Origin: a virus
DNA: 22,734 nucleotides
Direction: 5' to 3' (one strand)
Virus record (IMG/VR): IMGVR_UViG_3300017706_000001
Location: 1-22,734 of that record
The notes under the pieces were generated by a model that saw only the letters and a program-made list of their open reading frames with translations, did not search any database and was not told the DNA's origin. The first letter of the stretch is position 1; each line of letters begins with the position of its first letter. Shown here piece after piece: positions 15,001 to 22,584 of the stretch. The position numbers were made by a program, and so were the translations under genes.

Positions 15001-15359
15001 GCTGATGGCATTACTCCAACTGCACCTGCTTGTATTTGTTTTGCAGTTTGAGCTATACGTTCTGTTCTTTCTTGACCTGCGGTAGTATCTAAATCCATTT
15101 GAGGAAGAGCAGGTGTGTCCTCTACAGGAGGTACAGGTGGGTCTTTATCATCATCTTTATCTTCATCTTCATCGGGACCACCACCACCCGGACCATCATC
15201 CGGAATATCTATAATAACTTCTTTTTCTCCGGGAAAACCAGCCTTTCCACCCGGAGCAAACCCTACTCTTCCACCCTTAGACATATCTAACCTATTAGCA
15301 GTAACGTACTTTCCTTGATATTTTTTATTTCTTTTCTTTTGTTGTTTATTTTTTTTCAT
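12042..15359 (-). CDS. Gln/Ala-rich repeat protein, putative internal virion protein
   Basis: A 1105-residue protein in three parts. The N-terminus (1-90) is basic (MKKNKQQKKRNKKYQGKY), then has the motif 'SKGGRVGFAPGGKAGF' and a Gly/Asp/Glu/Pro linker. The second part (about 90-420) is Ala/Val/Thr-rich. The third (about 450-1060) is a long helical region of degenerate repeats of about 13-25 residues, with forms such as 'MDLANLEQLNQASRENMSAEQQ' split over units: 'NMSAEQQ', 'SMSNEQQ', 'MANLSNQQQ', 'ANLDAR'. The repeats probably form a long coiled coil or a stack of helices. The 'GGRVGF..GGK' motif recurs in marine phage proteins as far as I recall. The position suggests a gp14/gp15-like core protein or a tape-like scaffold. 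No enzyme motif is present. Confidence 0.75.
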   Translation of the reverse strand: MKKNKQQKKRNKKYQGKYVTANRLDMSKGGRVGFAPGGKAGFPGEKEVIIDIPDDGPGGGGPDEDEDKDDDKDPPVPPVEDTPALPQMDLDTTAGQERTERIAQTAKQIQAGAVGVMPSAAIIPEAEKVTEEIPQEVTTMAKPTKAKVKEAEAVTPEDVSTVAKKDIKEGVVDKQIEAATFSAIVKTQPADVQAAIQKFTPELKNRITAKVQEIAERDPTQAAEIARQEIEKALTPEVKGSLRPISTVPYIAPKEAVEVAPVDEAEVTTRIAQTISEKEKTDVLANVTGEGVDLNNIPQYELAKQRTAQVAEANTKIAQELGTAPSEDAATRAGITSDGVAKGDAAQIGGIPTFQAASRQAVTGTARTTAAADMLAVVGELPPEVTAAVIENPAEVEAKIDTEPVNVIAAVAALPKEALVSTQMENLLAGIEDNKTPVWARPAVDAVNQMMAQRGLNASTVGRDALFNAIIQSALPIAQSNATALQARATQNLSNEQQANLQQASQVMQQRMTNLANQQTAASQTAQMAQQVVLKQGEFEQQAVLTTAQQEQQVRMTNIQNAQQRASQESSQRQQAALANLDVGAKMDLANLEQLNQASRENMSAEQQGRLTEYQAKVNRTMRQAELEQDMEKVNLDARLRVELTNLSELNAAARESMSNEQQMRLANLNVLVDFKKTNVNLAQQMDLANMSAENQMELANLQERAAADSANFTEANRFRLQELATTASVLSQNAELRQRAEMAKLGAEEKIALANLTSRNQADSESMSAENQIELANLNKRMAAAQTNAQLAQQLGLAELSNEQQTGMTNAQINANLDMAQFSFDQQKALADSKFMQTATLSNFNADQQAIMQDATRLASMDLANLDARTKLSAQNAQAFLQVDMANLSNQQQANILEAQQNQQRLLSNQSFQNAAAQFNATSENQTNQFMASLNAQMSQYNASQSNAMSQFNATQENAAEARRAGRDADIEKFNAQLTTQVDQFNSQQDFARNQWNAQNAAAVEASNVQWRRQANTVNTAAQNQINMQNSMNAFNFSSQNLSFLWQELRDQADFDFRAYENEENRKAQIIATAIANEGEPGQKYDDYLNGLLTTIGSSYRSGL
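12640..13880 (-). repeat. Degenerate Gln/Ala-rich tandem repeats in the 1105-aa protein
   Basis: The coding sequence shows recurring blocks such as ttagctaa, gttgttg and cagcagacat on the plus strand. They correspond to repeated A-N-L-x-x-x-x-Q-x-S/A-x-x-N-M-S-A-E/N-Q-Q units of 13-25 residues. Units are degenerate at both protein and DNA level, which points to old duplication and not recent slippage. Confidence 0.7.
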
Positions 15360-15377
15360 AGTTATATACTACCTATT

Positions 15378-15620
15378 TTACTTGACTTCAAAGAGTTTGT
15401 CAAGCTTTTCTCCGATTTTATCTATTCTATCCATGAGGATTCCCATGTCATCTTTTAATTCGTTTTTGGTTACGTACTCTCTAGCTATCTCTTCACGAGT
15501 CTTGTTTAAAAGTATGTCAAGTCGTTTAGACTCTTCTGTGTTTTGTCTAATGCTGTAAAGCACTGGTGCTAACACCAAAGTTATGAAGATGTTCCAAAAC
15601 AAGTAAGGTGTTAGTTCCAT
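15378..15620 (-). CDS. Small TM plus coiled-coil protein
   Basis: An 80-residue protein with one hydrophobic helix at the N-terminus (about 6-24, YLFWNIFITLVLAPVLYSI). A charged helical region then ends 'GILMDRIDKIGEKLDKLFEVK', with clear heptad spacing. The layout is the same as the 116-residue protein of the lysis cassette. It lies among structural genes and six bases from the following gene. No family identified; it could be a membrane accessory or a holin-like protein. Confidence 0.75.
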   Translation of the reverse strand: MELTPYLFWNIFITLVLAPVLYSIRQNTEESKRLDILLNKTREEIAREYVTKNELKDDMGILMDRIDKIGEKLDKLFEVK

Positions 15621-15625
15621 AGTGT

Positions 15626-15973
15626 TTATGCTCCGATAGTTTTAGTAACGGATGTTGGTGTAATAAGTAATGCTATTTTAGCATCTAGACCAGCTTTTAA
15701 AGCTGTTACAGCATCAGCACCCATAGCTGCTTCAACCCAACCTTGTACGTCTGAAGCAGATAAATCTGCAAAAGCTGTAAAGCTTGACAAGTCTGAAGTA
15801 TCTACAGATTGAGTTCCGTAGCTAGTAGCTGTCCAGTTATTATCATCACTATCTTTATTAGTATCATCAGTAGCTGTAATTCTCCAATGAACATTGTAGA
15901 CTACGTCACTTTTACTATCTTTTGTTGGGTATGTATCAACCGTTGACACGTTCCAAGTATATCCAATTGCCAT
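15626..15973 (-). CDS. Conserved marine-phage protein (DUF7936-like)
   Basis: The 115-residue protein starts MAIGYTWNVSTVDTYPTKDS followed by 'DVVYNVHWRITATDDT', an arrangement I recall from many marine cyanophage and pelagiphage genomes (DUF7936-type). It seems to be one beta-rich domain (about 1-60) and a helical C-terminal part (about 68-105, 'SASDVQGWVEAAMGADAVTA'). It follows the tail fibre gene with a clear AGGAGA ribosome-binding site and could be a small fibre accessory or capsid decoration. The role is unknown. Confidence 0.75.
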   Translation of the reverse strand: MAIGYTWNVSTVDTYPTKDSKSDVVYNVHWRITATDDTNKDSDDNNWTATSYGTQSVDTSDLSSFTAFADLSASDVQGWVEAAMGADAVTALKAGLDAKIALLITPTSVTKTIGA

Positions 15974-15988
15974 ATTATTTCTCCTGTT

Positions 15989-18900
15989 TTAAATTGCTGC
16001 AATAATAAATGCTAGAAGTTCGCTATAACGTACTCCTAGTCTTGTTTGTTCTACTCCATCATCATCAGTCCAAGTGGTTGATATAAACATACCATAATTA
16101 CCTGCATCTAATCCTTCAGCAGTAAAAGCATCTTGTAAATCTTGAGCTATGATTCCAAAGTGGATTCTAGCATTATCTCCTTTTGAAGCTACAGCAGACT
16201 TCCATTTGAACTTTCTTAATAGTCCTTTAGCTGCAACAGCTACTCTAGTTTCTGCATCTGTTAAGTCTTCTATGTCTTGTTTTTCGTTCCTGTCTGAAGT
16301 TTGTATAGTTGCATTGGTTGCATAAATGTCATCAAATCTTGCTACCCCAGTACCTAAATCTATAGTATCATCTGTTACTGTACCGTCAACTGTAGTTATT
16401 GGTCGTATACTACCTGTGCCATCATGAAATCTTAAACCAACAACACCTGTGCCAATAGTTAAATCACCACCTTTAGTACCAATAATTCCTTTTGCAATGC
16501 CATCTTTTCTAAATATAATAATATCACCATCTGATGTTTGTCTATTCAATATTAAACATTGACCATCGTCTCTTGTAATTACTGTATTACCAGTAGAACT
16601 TGTTTCAAAACCTACATTGTTACTAGATGCAGAAGTCTTAGCCACCATAAATACGCCTGAAGAATCAATACGCATTCTTTCTGTTAAAGAACCGCCTGTT
16701 GCTTGTGTAGAAAACTTTAAAGCTCCACTATCTGTTGCTCCATCTGTTTTTGCTGAAATAGTAGCTAAGTCAGTATCAGTATTATTACCAAACATAATAC
16801 GACCAATACCTTGGTCAGCATTAGAATCATTTCTTCTTATTTGAATACCATGACCGCCGCCAGAAGCAGGAGTTTCTATTTGCAGTAAATCATCAACATG
16901 ACTTGCAGAATCACCAATAAGTAATTTGCCTGAAGAATCAATACGCATTCTTTCTGCTGCTGCTACATTGAACTGCATATGGTCATCAGAATGGTCGTAA
17001 GTAATAATACCTCTATTTGGTCCATCTCCAGTTGTTCCATCAGCAAAATGTATTGAACCATTACTAGAAGTACCAGTTCTAATAGTCATACCGAAATCTC
17101 CACCACTATTACCAATAACTAAATCATCAGCAGCAGCGTTGAAATCTCCTGGTGCATCTTGTGCTATTCCAACTCGTCCTGAAGAATCAATTCTCATGGC
17201 TTCTGTACCAACACCAAGTCTTAAACTATTACCACTATCTGCAAATACGCCCAGATAACCACTTTCAGCAAGAACGTATCCCTGTCTTGCATTTGAAATA
17301 TCTAAGTCTAATCTTGCTACAGCAGGTGAGTTTATAGTTAATGCAGTTTGACCTGAATAAGAGTTAGGACTAGTCGTTCCAATTCCAACGTTGCCTGAAG
17401 TGTTTTGATAAAAACCTGTTCCTGATGAGCCTGTGCGTATTTCAAAAGGCTTGTATGTATCACGTGCAGCGTTCATACCATAAACACTTGCAATACCACC
17501 ATTATCACCAACAACCACTCCAGAGTTAGTTGTGCCGAAAAAGGCAGCATCTAAAACGTGCAATTGGCTAAGTGGGTTGGAAACTCCAATTCCAACCTTG
17601 CCTGAAGAATCAATACGCATTTTTTCGCTTAACGAATTACCTGTTAATGTTTGGAAACTTAAAAGACCATCTTCAGCACCATTAGTATTATCTTCAATAC
17701 TACCAAAAATAGATGCATAGTTTGTTAAATTATTTGCACTATCATATAGCCTAAAACCAACACCAGTACCTACTCCTACTTGATTTGTTTGTCTTGAAAG
17801 AAACAAAGGTAAAGAAATTGTACCCTCAACTTCAAGATTAGCATTAGGACTACTCGTTCCAATTCCAACTGCATTAGCAGAAGAGTCTACAAATAAAGTT
17901 CCGCTATCCCAGTTTAAGTCTCCAGTACCACCTGTTAGAGCTGTAAGAGTACCAAGGCTTGTAATATTTGGTTGTGCTGCTGTAGCTAGAGTTCCTGTTA
18001 AAGATGTATTAGCTGTAAGAGTTGTGAATGTACCTGCAGCCGGTGTAGCTCCTCCGATAACAGTACCATCAATAGTACCACCATCAATGTCTGGAGTATT
18101 TACATCTGGGCTTGTAAGTGTTTTGTTTGTTAAAGTTTGTGAGCCTGTTAAAGTTGTTACAGTACTATCAATTGCTAGAGTAACTGCATTACCTGTTGCA
18201 GAACTATCAAGACCTGTACCACCTGATACAGTTAATGTTTCACTATCTAAGTCTATTGCAATAGTTCCACTGTCTGTAGTAATGTCTAAGTCTTCTGCAG
18301 TAATTTGTGTATCTACATAGGCTTTAATAGATTGTTGAGATGCTATACCTGTAGCACTGTTTGAAGACATGTCATCTTCATCAAGAAAAGCTTTACCATC
18401 AAGTATGTTTAACTCTGCTGCAGTACTTGTAACACCGTCTAATATGTTTAACTCTGCTGTAGTTGCTGTAACTCCATCAAGTAAGTTTATCTCTGCTGCT
18501 GTACTTGTAACACCATCAAGGATATTAAGTTCTGCAGCAGTACTTGTTACTGTTGTACCATTTATAGAAAGTGCATCAGTTTCTAAAGTTCCATCAATAT
18601 CTGCATTACCTGAAATGTCTAAAGTAGCTGCATCTAACTCACCAGTAATAGTAATATTTCTACCACCAGTAATATCTTTGTTAGCATCTGTAATAATTGC
18701 TTTACTTGCTATAACTGTTCCGTTTGTAATACCATCAATAAGATTTATGTCTGCTGCACTAGCTGTAACACCGTCAAGGATGTTAAGTTCTGCAGTTGTG
18801 GATGTTACTCCATCTAATAAATTTATTTCTGCTGCAGTTGATGTGACACCATCTAAGATGTTTAGTTCTGCAGTTGTAGAAGTTACACCATCTAACAAGT

Positions 18901-19813
18901 TAATTTCAGCAGCAGTGCTTGTAACACCATCTAAGATATTAAGTTCGGCTGCTGTGGATGTTACTCCATCTAATATGTTTAATTCTGCTGTAGTACTTGT
19001 AACTCCATCAAGGATATTAAGTTCATCTGTAGTTACTGTAGCACCGTCTAGTATTTCTAATTCTGCTTCAGAGATATCAGCACTACCAATTACAAAGCTT
19101 GTACCAGTAATAGCTGTACCTGTAATTGTTGTACCTGTAATAGCTGCAGCACTTGAACCACCAATAACAGCACCATCAATAGTACCACCATTAATGTCTG
19201 CTGTATCAGCTACAAGGCTATCAATGTTTGCAGTTCCGTCTATATAAAGGTTTCTCCACTCTTGTGAAGAACTACCTAAGTCATAACTGTCATCATCATC
19301 TGGGATAATGTTAGAGTCTACATCAGCACCGAATACAACATTATCAGTAGCTGCATCACCCATAGTAATTGTGCCACCGTTAAAAGTTGTAGTACCTGTA
19401 ACTGTTAAATTACCACCTACTGCAACATTACCAGTTGTAGTAATTGAATCTATATAAGCATCTTTAAAGTATAATGAACTTGTCCCTAAATCAACATCAC
19501 TATCTGTAACAGGTAATAATGCACCATCTTGTAATCTAATTTGTTCTACTGTATTAGTAGATACTTGTACATAAAATCCCCATCTATTATTTGTGCTATC
19601 TACAACAATCTTGTTAAGGAAATCTAAATCTCCTATTTGTGGAATGTTACCACCTTCTCCTGCACTACCATCATGCCTGTGTCCAGTTGTAGCTTCATTT
19701 GTAGCACTATAGCTAAATGCATTTACTAATTGATTATACTCGTTATTAAAAAGTGCTGCAGTAATAGTATCTCCATCTGCAAAAGAACTTTGTCGTGTAT
19801 ATGTCTGTCCCAT
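15989..19813 (-). CDS. Tail fibre with ILDG repeats and C-terminal peptidase S74 chaperone
   Basis: A 1274-residue receptor-binding fibre. The N-terminus (MGQTYTRQSSFADGDTITAA) with 'GHRHDGS' (64-70) is the usual virion-attachment type of marine fibres. Residues about 245-360 and 405-475 hold 14-residue repeats 'TSTAAELNILDGV'/'AEINLLDGV', probably a triple-stranded shaft. The distal half carries four copies of 'MRIDSSG' followed by G/V-x-I or L-x-I strands. The last 102 residues begin with 'SDRNEKQDIEDL' and contain 'HFGIIAQDLQDAF' and 'RYSELLAFIIAAI'. This is the peptidase S74 intramolecular chaperone, which trimerises the fibre and then cleaves itself before the serine (here Ser1173; Lys1178 is the likely partner). 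The start has an AGGAGA site. Confidence 0.92.
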   Translation of the reverse strand: MGQTYTRQSSFADGDTITAALFNNEYNQLVNAFSYSATNEATTGHRHDGSAGEGGNIPQIGDLDFLNKIVVDSTNNRWGFYVQVSTNTVEQIRLQDGALLPVTDSDVDLGTSSLYFKDAYIDSITTTGNVAVGGNLTVTGTTTFNGGTITMGDAATDNVVFGADVDSNIIPDDDDSYDLGSSSQEWRNLYIDGTANIDSLVADTADINGGTIDGAVIGGSSAAAITGTTITGTAITGTSFVIGSADISEAELEILDGATVTTDELNILDGVTSTTAELNILDGVTSTAAELNILDGVTSTAAEINLLDGVTSTTAELNILDGVTSTAAEINLLDGVTSTTAELNILDGVTASAADINLIDGITNGTVIASKAIITDANKDITGGRNITITGELDAATLDISGNADIDGTLETDALSINGTTVTSTAAELNILDGVTSTAAEINLLDGVTATTAELNILDGVTSTAAELNILDGKAFLDEDDMSSNSATGIASQQSIKAYVDTQITAEDLDITTDSGTIAIDLDSETLTVSGGTGLDSSATGNAVTLAIDSTVTTLTGSQTLTNKTLTSPDVNTPDIDGGTIDGTVIGGATPAAGTFTTLTANTSLTGTLATAAQPNITSLGTLTALTGGTGDLNWDSGTLFVDSSANAVGIGTSSPNANLEVEGTISLPLFLSRQTNQVGVGTGVGFRLYDSANNLTNYASIFGSIEDNTNGAEDGLLSFQTLTGNSLSEKMRIDSSGKVGIGVSNPLSQLHVLDAAFFGTTNSGVVVGDNGGIASVYGMNAARDTYKPFEIRTGSSGTGFYQNTSGNVGIGTTSPNSYSGQTALTINSPAVARLDLDISNARQGYVLAESGYLGVFADSGNSLRLGVGTEAMRIDSSGRVGIAQDAPGDFNAAADDLVIGNSGGDFGMTIRTGTSSNGSIHFADGTTGDGPNRGIITYDHSDDHMQFNVAAAERMRIDSSGKLLIGDSASHVDDLLQIETPASGGGHGIQIRRNDSNADQGIGRIMFGNNTDTDLATISAKTDGATDSGALKFSTQATGGSLTERMRIDSSGVFMVAKTSASSNNVGFETSSTGNTVITRDDGQCLILNRQTSDGDIIIFRKDGIAKGIIGTKGGDLTIGTGVVGLRFHDGTGSIRPITTVDGTVTDDTIDLGTGVARFDDIYATNATIQTSDRNEKQDIEDLTDAETRVAVAAKGLLRKFKWKSAVASKGDNARIHFGIIAQDLQDAFTAEGLDAGNYGMFISTTWTDDDGVEQTRLGVRYSELLAFIIAAI
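16656..17620 (-). repeat. Dispersed direct repeats encoding MRIDSSG in the fibre gene
   Basis: The plus-strand string cctgaagaatcaatacgcat occurs at about 16656, 16929 and 17601, with a variant (cctgaagaatcaattctcat) near 17178. Each encodes the MRIDSSG unit of the fibre. Near-identity at DNA level means these sites could support recombination between fibre segments. Confidence 0.8.
18388..18555 (-). repeat. Second ILDG/LLDG repeat block of the fibre
   Basis: Four 42-nt units encode TSTAAELNILDGV, TSTAAEINLLDGV, TATTAELNILDGV and TSTAAELNILDGK in succession. They are separated from the first block by a stretch of fibre sequence without this motif. Confidence 0.85.
18725..19078 (-). repeat. 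First ILDG/LLDG tandem repeat block of the fibre
   Basis: About eight 42-nt units encode 14-residue repeats in which 'AELNILDGV' and 'AEINLLDGV' partly alternate. DNA identity between units is high but synonymous differences are common, so selection on the protein is evident. The antisense strand is open for 292 codons here, only because of the repeat composition. Confidence 0.88.
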
Positions 19814-19821
19814 TTTATATT

Positions 19822-19827
19822 TCTCCT
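19822..19827 (-). promoter_or_regulatory. Ribosome-binding site of the tail fibre gene
   Basis: AGGAGA on the minus strand, eight bases before the fibre ATG. It overlaps the stop codon of the upstream nozzle gene, so termination and re-initiation are adjacent. Confidence 0.7.
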
Positions 19828-21442
19828 ATTGCCTTCCTGCAGGTCTATAATTTATGTAAATACCGTTTATAGTATAAGGTGCTCTTGTATCTGAACTAAA
19901 AATTCTAAAAAAATTACTGTGTCCACTTCCAGTTAAAGCTTGTCTAACTAATGGTTGTTCAGAAGCTCCAAAAGCTTGTAAGTTAAATTTAGCAGTTCCA
20001 AAAAGAGCAGGTTCTGGTACTGCAGTTAATTCAATATCTGGTGGTTGTGGTGTTTCGTTACTATCGTAATCAAATCTAATTCTTAAAGTAGGTTGTGCTA
20101 ATGCTTCAGGTCTTATAGATAATTTTATATAGTCTAAAGTTTTTAAAGTTCCTAAGTCTCCGTAATCATAATCAGGAGATTGATACTCAGCACTTATTGC
20201 TGTTTCTACACCTTCTGAATTAAAAGTATTACCTACGTTATGATTATAAATATAACCGTTTCTATCTCCGTGATAAAACTTTTCTTCTCCATCGTAAGCA
20301 AATCCTGATGTTATTGCAGGTGCTTGTATTCCTAAAGTTTCTGACCATTCAAATCCATTTGGTTTTAATACACCTATTAAGCCTTTTGAAGTTGATGTAG
20401 AATCTGAAGTGTTACTATAAAACATTCTATATTGAGATTTGTTTCTAATAACAACACTACTAAATTCATATATTGCTCCACCTTGAACAATATCATTTAT
20501 TATTGGTTGAATGTTTTGACTAATAGTTCCTAATTCAACGTCTCCAATTCTTGCTGTACCAGCTACTGTTCTAAATCCATCAGGTGCTAAAAATATTAAG
20601 TCACCTGCTATCTCTTGTATTGTTTGCCCATCTATACACCCTACGTTTTTTGTAATAGGTGTAACTTGTATAGTAGAACTATTATTTATGTTTTCTAATT
20701 TAAATAATGAGTTTCTACAAAAAATAAATAATTCTTTACGAAAACTTTTTAATCCTACAATTTTATCTTCTAGGGTAATACTTCCTGCTCCACCACCACT
20801 AAAATTATCTATGTCTCCTGTATGACTGTAATAAATAGTTTGAGGTTCTGTAGGATTTCCGGCTACGACTAAATGATTATCGTGTACTGTACAAAATTTA
20901 GCTGTTTTAGTACCATCAAAAGTTATTTGTTTAGCAAAAAAAGTTCTTGTACTTAATCCACCTGTTCCTGTCATATAAAATAAAAATGGTTTGTTTGCAC
21001 CACTTTTATCAGTTATAACTAATTCACCATAATCTGTAAGTCCTTCATATACTGTAAACTCACATTGTTCTACTGTTGTTAAAGTTAATTCACTACGTCC
21101 ATTAAAAGTAGCGTAGTTATCTCCGGAAGCATCTACACTATCTTTATTTATTTGCAACCAGCTTGTTCCATCTACACTAAAATAAACATTGTTACCTACA
21201 ACTGCAACAACTCCGTCAGCATAAATAGCTAATCCTCTAACTGGATTATTACTATTCGGTCTTACTGAACTTCCAGCACCAAACAGAGTATATCCATTAA
21301 TTCTTCTATAGCCACCTTCTATAGAGACTTCAAAGTTTCTTAACTTTGTAGCTACTCCGGGTGTCTGTAATAAAGCTAACGAGTTTGTAGACTTATCTAA
21401 TCCACCTGCTAACGATACTGAAAAGGGTTGTCCTGATGCCAT
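19826..21442 (-). CDS. Tail nozzle/tubular protein B-like structural protein
   Basis: A 538-residue beta-rich protein. Its N-terminus 'SLAGGLDKSTNSLALLQTPG' with 'LRNFEVSIEGGYRRINGY' (about 31-52) has the pattern of podoviral tail-tube proteins of the T7 gp12 or nozzle type, in which an N-terminal strand binds partners (GGL..N...L..PG.....N......G...R.GY). Many short strands with W/Y and D-G turns follow ('VVGNNVYFSVDGTSWLQ', 'DNHLVVAGNPTEPQTIYYSH', 'LIFLAPDGFRTVAG'), as in a beta-propeller. It directly abuts the adaptor-like gene upstream and precedes the fibre gene, the normal order in podoviruses. It is shorter than T7 gp12 (794). Confidence 0.75.
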   Translation of the reverse strand: MASGQPFSVSLAGGLDKSTNSLALLQTPGVATKLRNFEVSIEGGYRRINGYTLFGAGSSVRPNSNNPVRGLAIYADGVVAVVGNNVYFSVDGTSWLQINKDSVDASGDNYATFNGRSELTLTTVEQCEFTVYEGLTDYGELVITDKSGANKPFLFYMTGTGGLSTRTFFAKQITFDGTKTAKFCTVHDNHLVVAGNPTEPQTIYYSHTGDIDNFSGGGAGSITLEDKIVGLKSFRKELFIFCRNSLFKLENINNSSTIQVTPITKNVGCIDGQTIQEIAGDLIFLAPDGFRTVAGTARIGDVELGTISQNIQPIINDIVQGGAIYEFSSVVIRNKSQYRMFYSNTSDSTSTSKGLIGVLKPNGFEWSETLGIQAPAITSGFAYDGEEKFYHGDRNGYIYNHNVGNTFNSEGVETAISAEYQSPDYDYGDLGTLKTLDYIKLSIRPEALAQPTLRIRFDYDSNETPQPPDIELTAVPEPALFGTAKFNLQAFGASEQPLVRQALTGSGHSNFFRIFSSDTRAPYTINGIYINYRPAGRQ

Positions 21443-22210
21443 TTAGAAGTATGTCCTATCATCTGTCATATACTTAGGAGCTGGATTTATTAAATTACTT
21501 TTCATATGTTTTACAGCTTTTTTATAATCATCTAAAGCAAATGCAGATTGTTGTAAATTATTTTTAAATTGATGTACATAGTATCTAGCTTTTGCAGTTA
21601 TAACATTACTATATTGGTCTGGCATAATAATAGTATCATCATAGTTAGACAACCTTGTAGGTTTTTCAAAAGCATAAAAATGTACGTTATAAACTTTATC
21701 TGGTATTGGACTTAATCCAAACTTTCTGTGGTCTGGAGATTTTATAACAAACTGTGGTTCTCCATGGTTTTGAGTATCTGCATCGTCTGCATTCTCATTG
21801 TCTCTATAATATCTTTTCCAATCTGCAAGAGTGAGAAACTTTAATCCTTTAGAGACATAAGGAGTTGTTTCTCCACTTACGTTAATAGTGGTCAAATAAA
21901 AATCATCCCAATCTATTGATGCATAGTCTGTAGTAATACTAGAACTACCATCTTTTAAAGTGTACCATCTTGTTCCTGCAACTGTAGCAACTGAAACATT
22001 TCCATAAAAAGGGTCAGTAGCTCCACTTGTACCTGCAGCAAAAAAAGGTAATTGTGGTTCTTCGTTAGCTATATCAAATGTAGCTTTATTAATAGCGTCT
22101 TTTACAAATGCTTGTATTCCTATTGCAGCATCAAAATTAGCAGAAGTTAAAATAACTTCGTTGAGTTCTCTTAATACTTCGTTAGTTATGTCAAGATATG
22201 TAGTAGCCAT
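21443..22210 (-). CDS. Tail adaptor / tubular protein A-like
   Basis: A 255-residue protein beginning 'TTYLDITNEVLRELNEVIL', with helical 'AAIGIQAFVKDAINKATFDI' (about 28-47). A beta-rich middle with 'GTRWYTLKDGSS' (about 79-90) leads to a helical C-terminus ('NVITAKARYYVHQFKNN', 'DDYKKAVKHMKSNLI'). This helix-beta-helix plan with a Y-x-x-x-x-x-N-N motif late in the protein is that of podoviral head-to-tail adaptors (T7 gp11 role). It attaches the tail to the portal. The stop lies one base from the next ATG. The identity rests on pattern and gene order. Confidence 0.72.
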   Translation of the reverse strand: MATTYLDITNEVLRELNEVILTSANFDAAIGIQAFVKDAINKATFDIANEEPQLPFFAAGTSGATDPFYGNVSVATVAGTRWYTLKDGSSSITTDYASIDWDDFYLTTINVSGETTPYVSKGLKFLTLADWKRYYRDNENADDADTQNHGEPQFVIKSPDHRKFGLSPIPDKVYNVHFYAFEKPTRLSNYDDTIIMPDQYSNVITAKARYYVHQFKNNLQQSAFALDDYKKAVKHMKSNLINPAPKYMTDDRTYF

Positions 22211-22356
22211 TATTTTTTATGAACCTTTTGAATTGGAAAGTTTGCTTCTAAACTTGCACCTTTGTGTTTTACAAACTTACCTGTGTGTTTCATTAATTTA
22301 AACGTACCATTTTTTTGTTTCATCCAATGGTGTCCTTTTGGTGCTTTAACTTTCAT
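22210..22356 (-). CDS. 48-aa basic protein
   Basis: A 48-residue Lys/His-rich reading frame, MKVKAPKGHHWMKQKNGTFK..., with a repeated short motif: 'KLMKHTGKFVKHKGASLEAN' and C-terminus 'FPIQKVHKK'. It ends in TAATG, overlapping the next start by one base, and begins three bases after the stop codon of the 55-codon gene upstream. This packing supports reality. The HHW-x-K and basic residues suggest nucleic-acid or capsid binding; this is speculation. I recall similar short proteins next to capsid genes in marine phages. Confidence 0.7.
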   Translation of the reverse strand: MKVKAPKGHHWMKQKNGTFKLMKHTGKFVKHKGASLEANFPIQKVHKK

Positions 22357-22358
22357 AA

Positions 22359-22526
22359 TTAGTTAGCTTTAGCTTTTGGTGTTCCGTTATATACAGGCTG
22401 ACATCCATCCATCTTAACGTCTCCACCATATGCATATGTAGCACGTCCACCCATTCCTTTTTTCTTTCTCATCATTTCAGCGTATCCACCACCCATCTTT
22501 TTCATTCTTTTATCTTTACCGTACAT
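22359..22526 (-). CDS. 55-aa basic Gly-rich protein
   Basis: A 55-residue product, MYGKDKRMKKMGGGYAEMMR followed by 'KKKGMGGRATYAYGGDVK' and ending PKAKAN. It is rich in Lys, Gly and Met. A strong AGGAGA ribosome-binding site precedes the ATG. The 'GGRATYAYGG' motif resembles 'GGRVGFAPGG' in the 1105-residue virion protein of this window. It lies directly after the terminator of the capsid gene. The function is unknown; a small virion protein or DNA-binding decoration is possible. Confidence 0.75.
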   Translation of the reverse strand: MYGKDKRMKKMGGGYAEMMRKKKGMGGRATYAYGGDVKMDGCQPVYNGTPKAKAN

Positions 22527-22530
22527 ATTT

Positions 22531-22536
22531 TCTCCT
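22531..22536 (-). promoter_or_regulatory. Ribosome-binding site of the 55-aa protein gene
   Basis: AGGAGA on the minus strand, four bases before the ATG at 22526. It lies just after the terminator stem and U-rich run, so read-through transcripts or a new start between them would be translated efficiently. Confidence 0.65.
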
Positions 22537-22540
22537 TTAA

Positions 22541-22572
22541 TTTTAAAAGTGGAGGGTCAATTAAGACCCCCC
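22541..22572 (-). terminator. Rho-independent terminator after the capsid gene
   Basis: On the minus strand GGGGGGTC and GACCCTCC form an 8-bp stem with one G-U pair and a six-base TTAATT loop. The stem is followed by ACTTTTAAAA, a moderately U-rich run. It lies 12 nt after the stop of the capsid gene. The plus-strand version has a mismatch and no T-run, so it acts for leftward transcription. It probably reduces expression of downstream late genes relative to capsid. Confidence 0.8.
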
Positions 22573-22584
22573 GAGTTTTGACAA

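Noticed and set aside
14769-15318. Plus-strand frames with Phe/Tyr/Cys- or Ser/Pro-rich products
   Set aside because: Low-complexity shadows of the Lys/Glu- and Gly/Asp-rich parts of the 1105-residue protein.
18369-19247. Plus-strand open frame of 292 codons opposite the tail fibre
   Set aside because: It is the mirror of the fibre repeat block; its own repeats (SAAVLVTPS) are only the reverse complement of the ILDG units, with no ribosome-binding site or domain.
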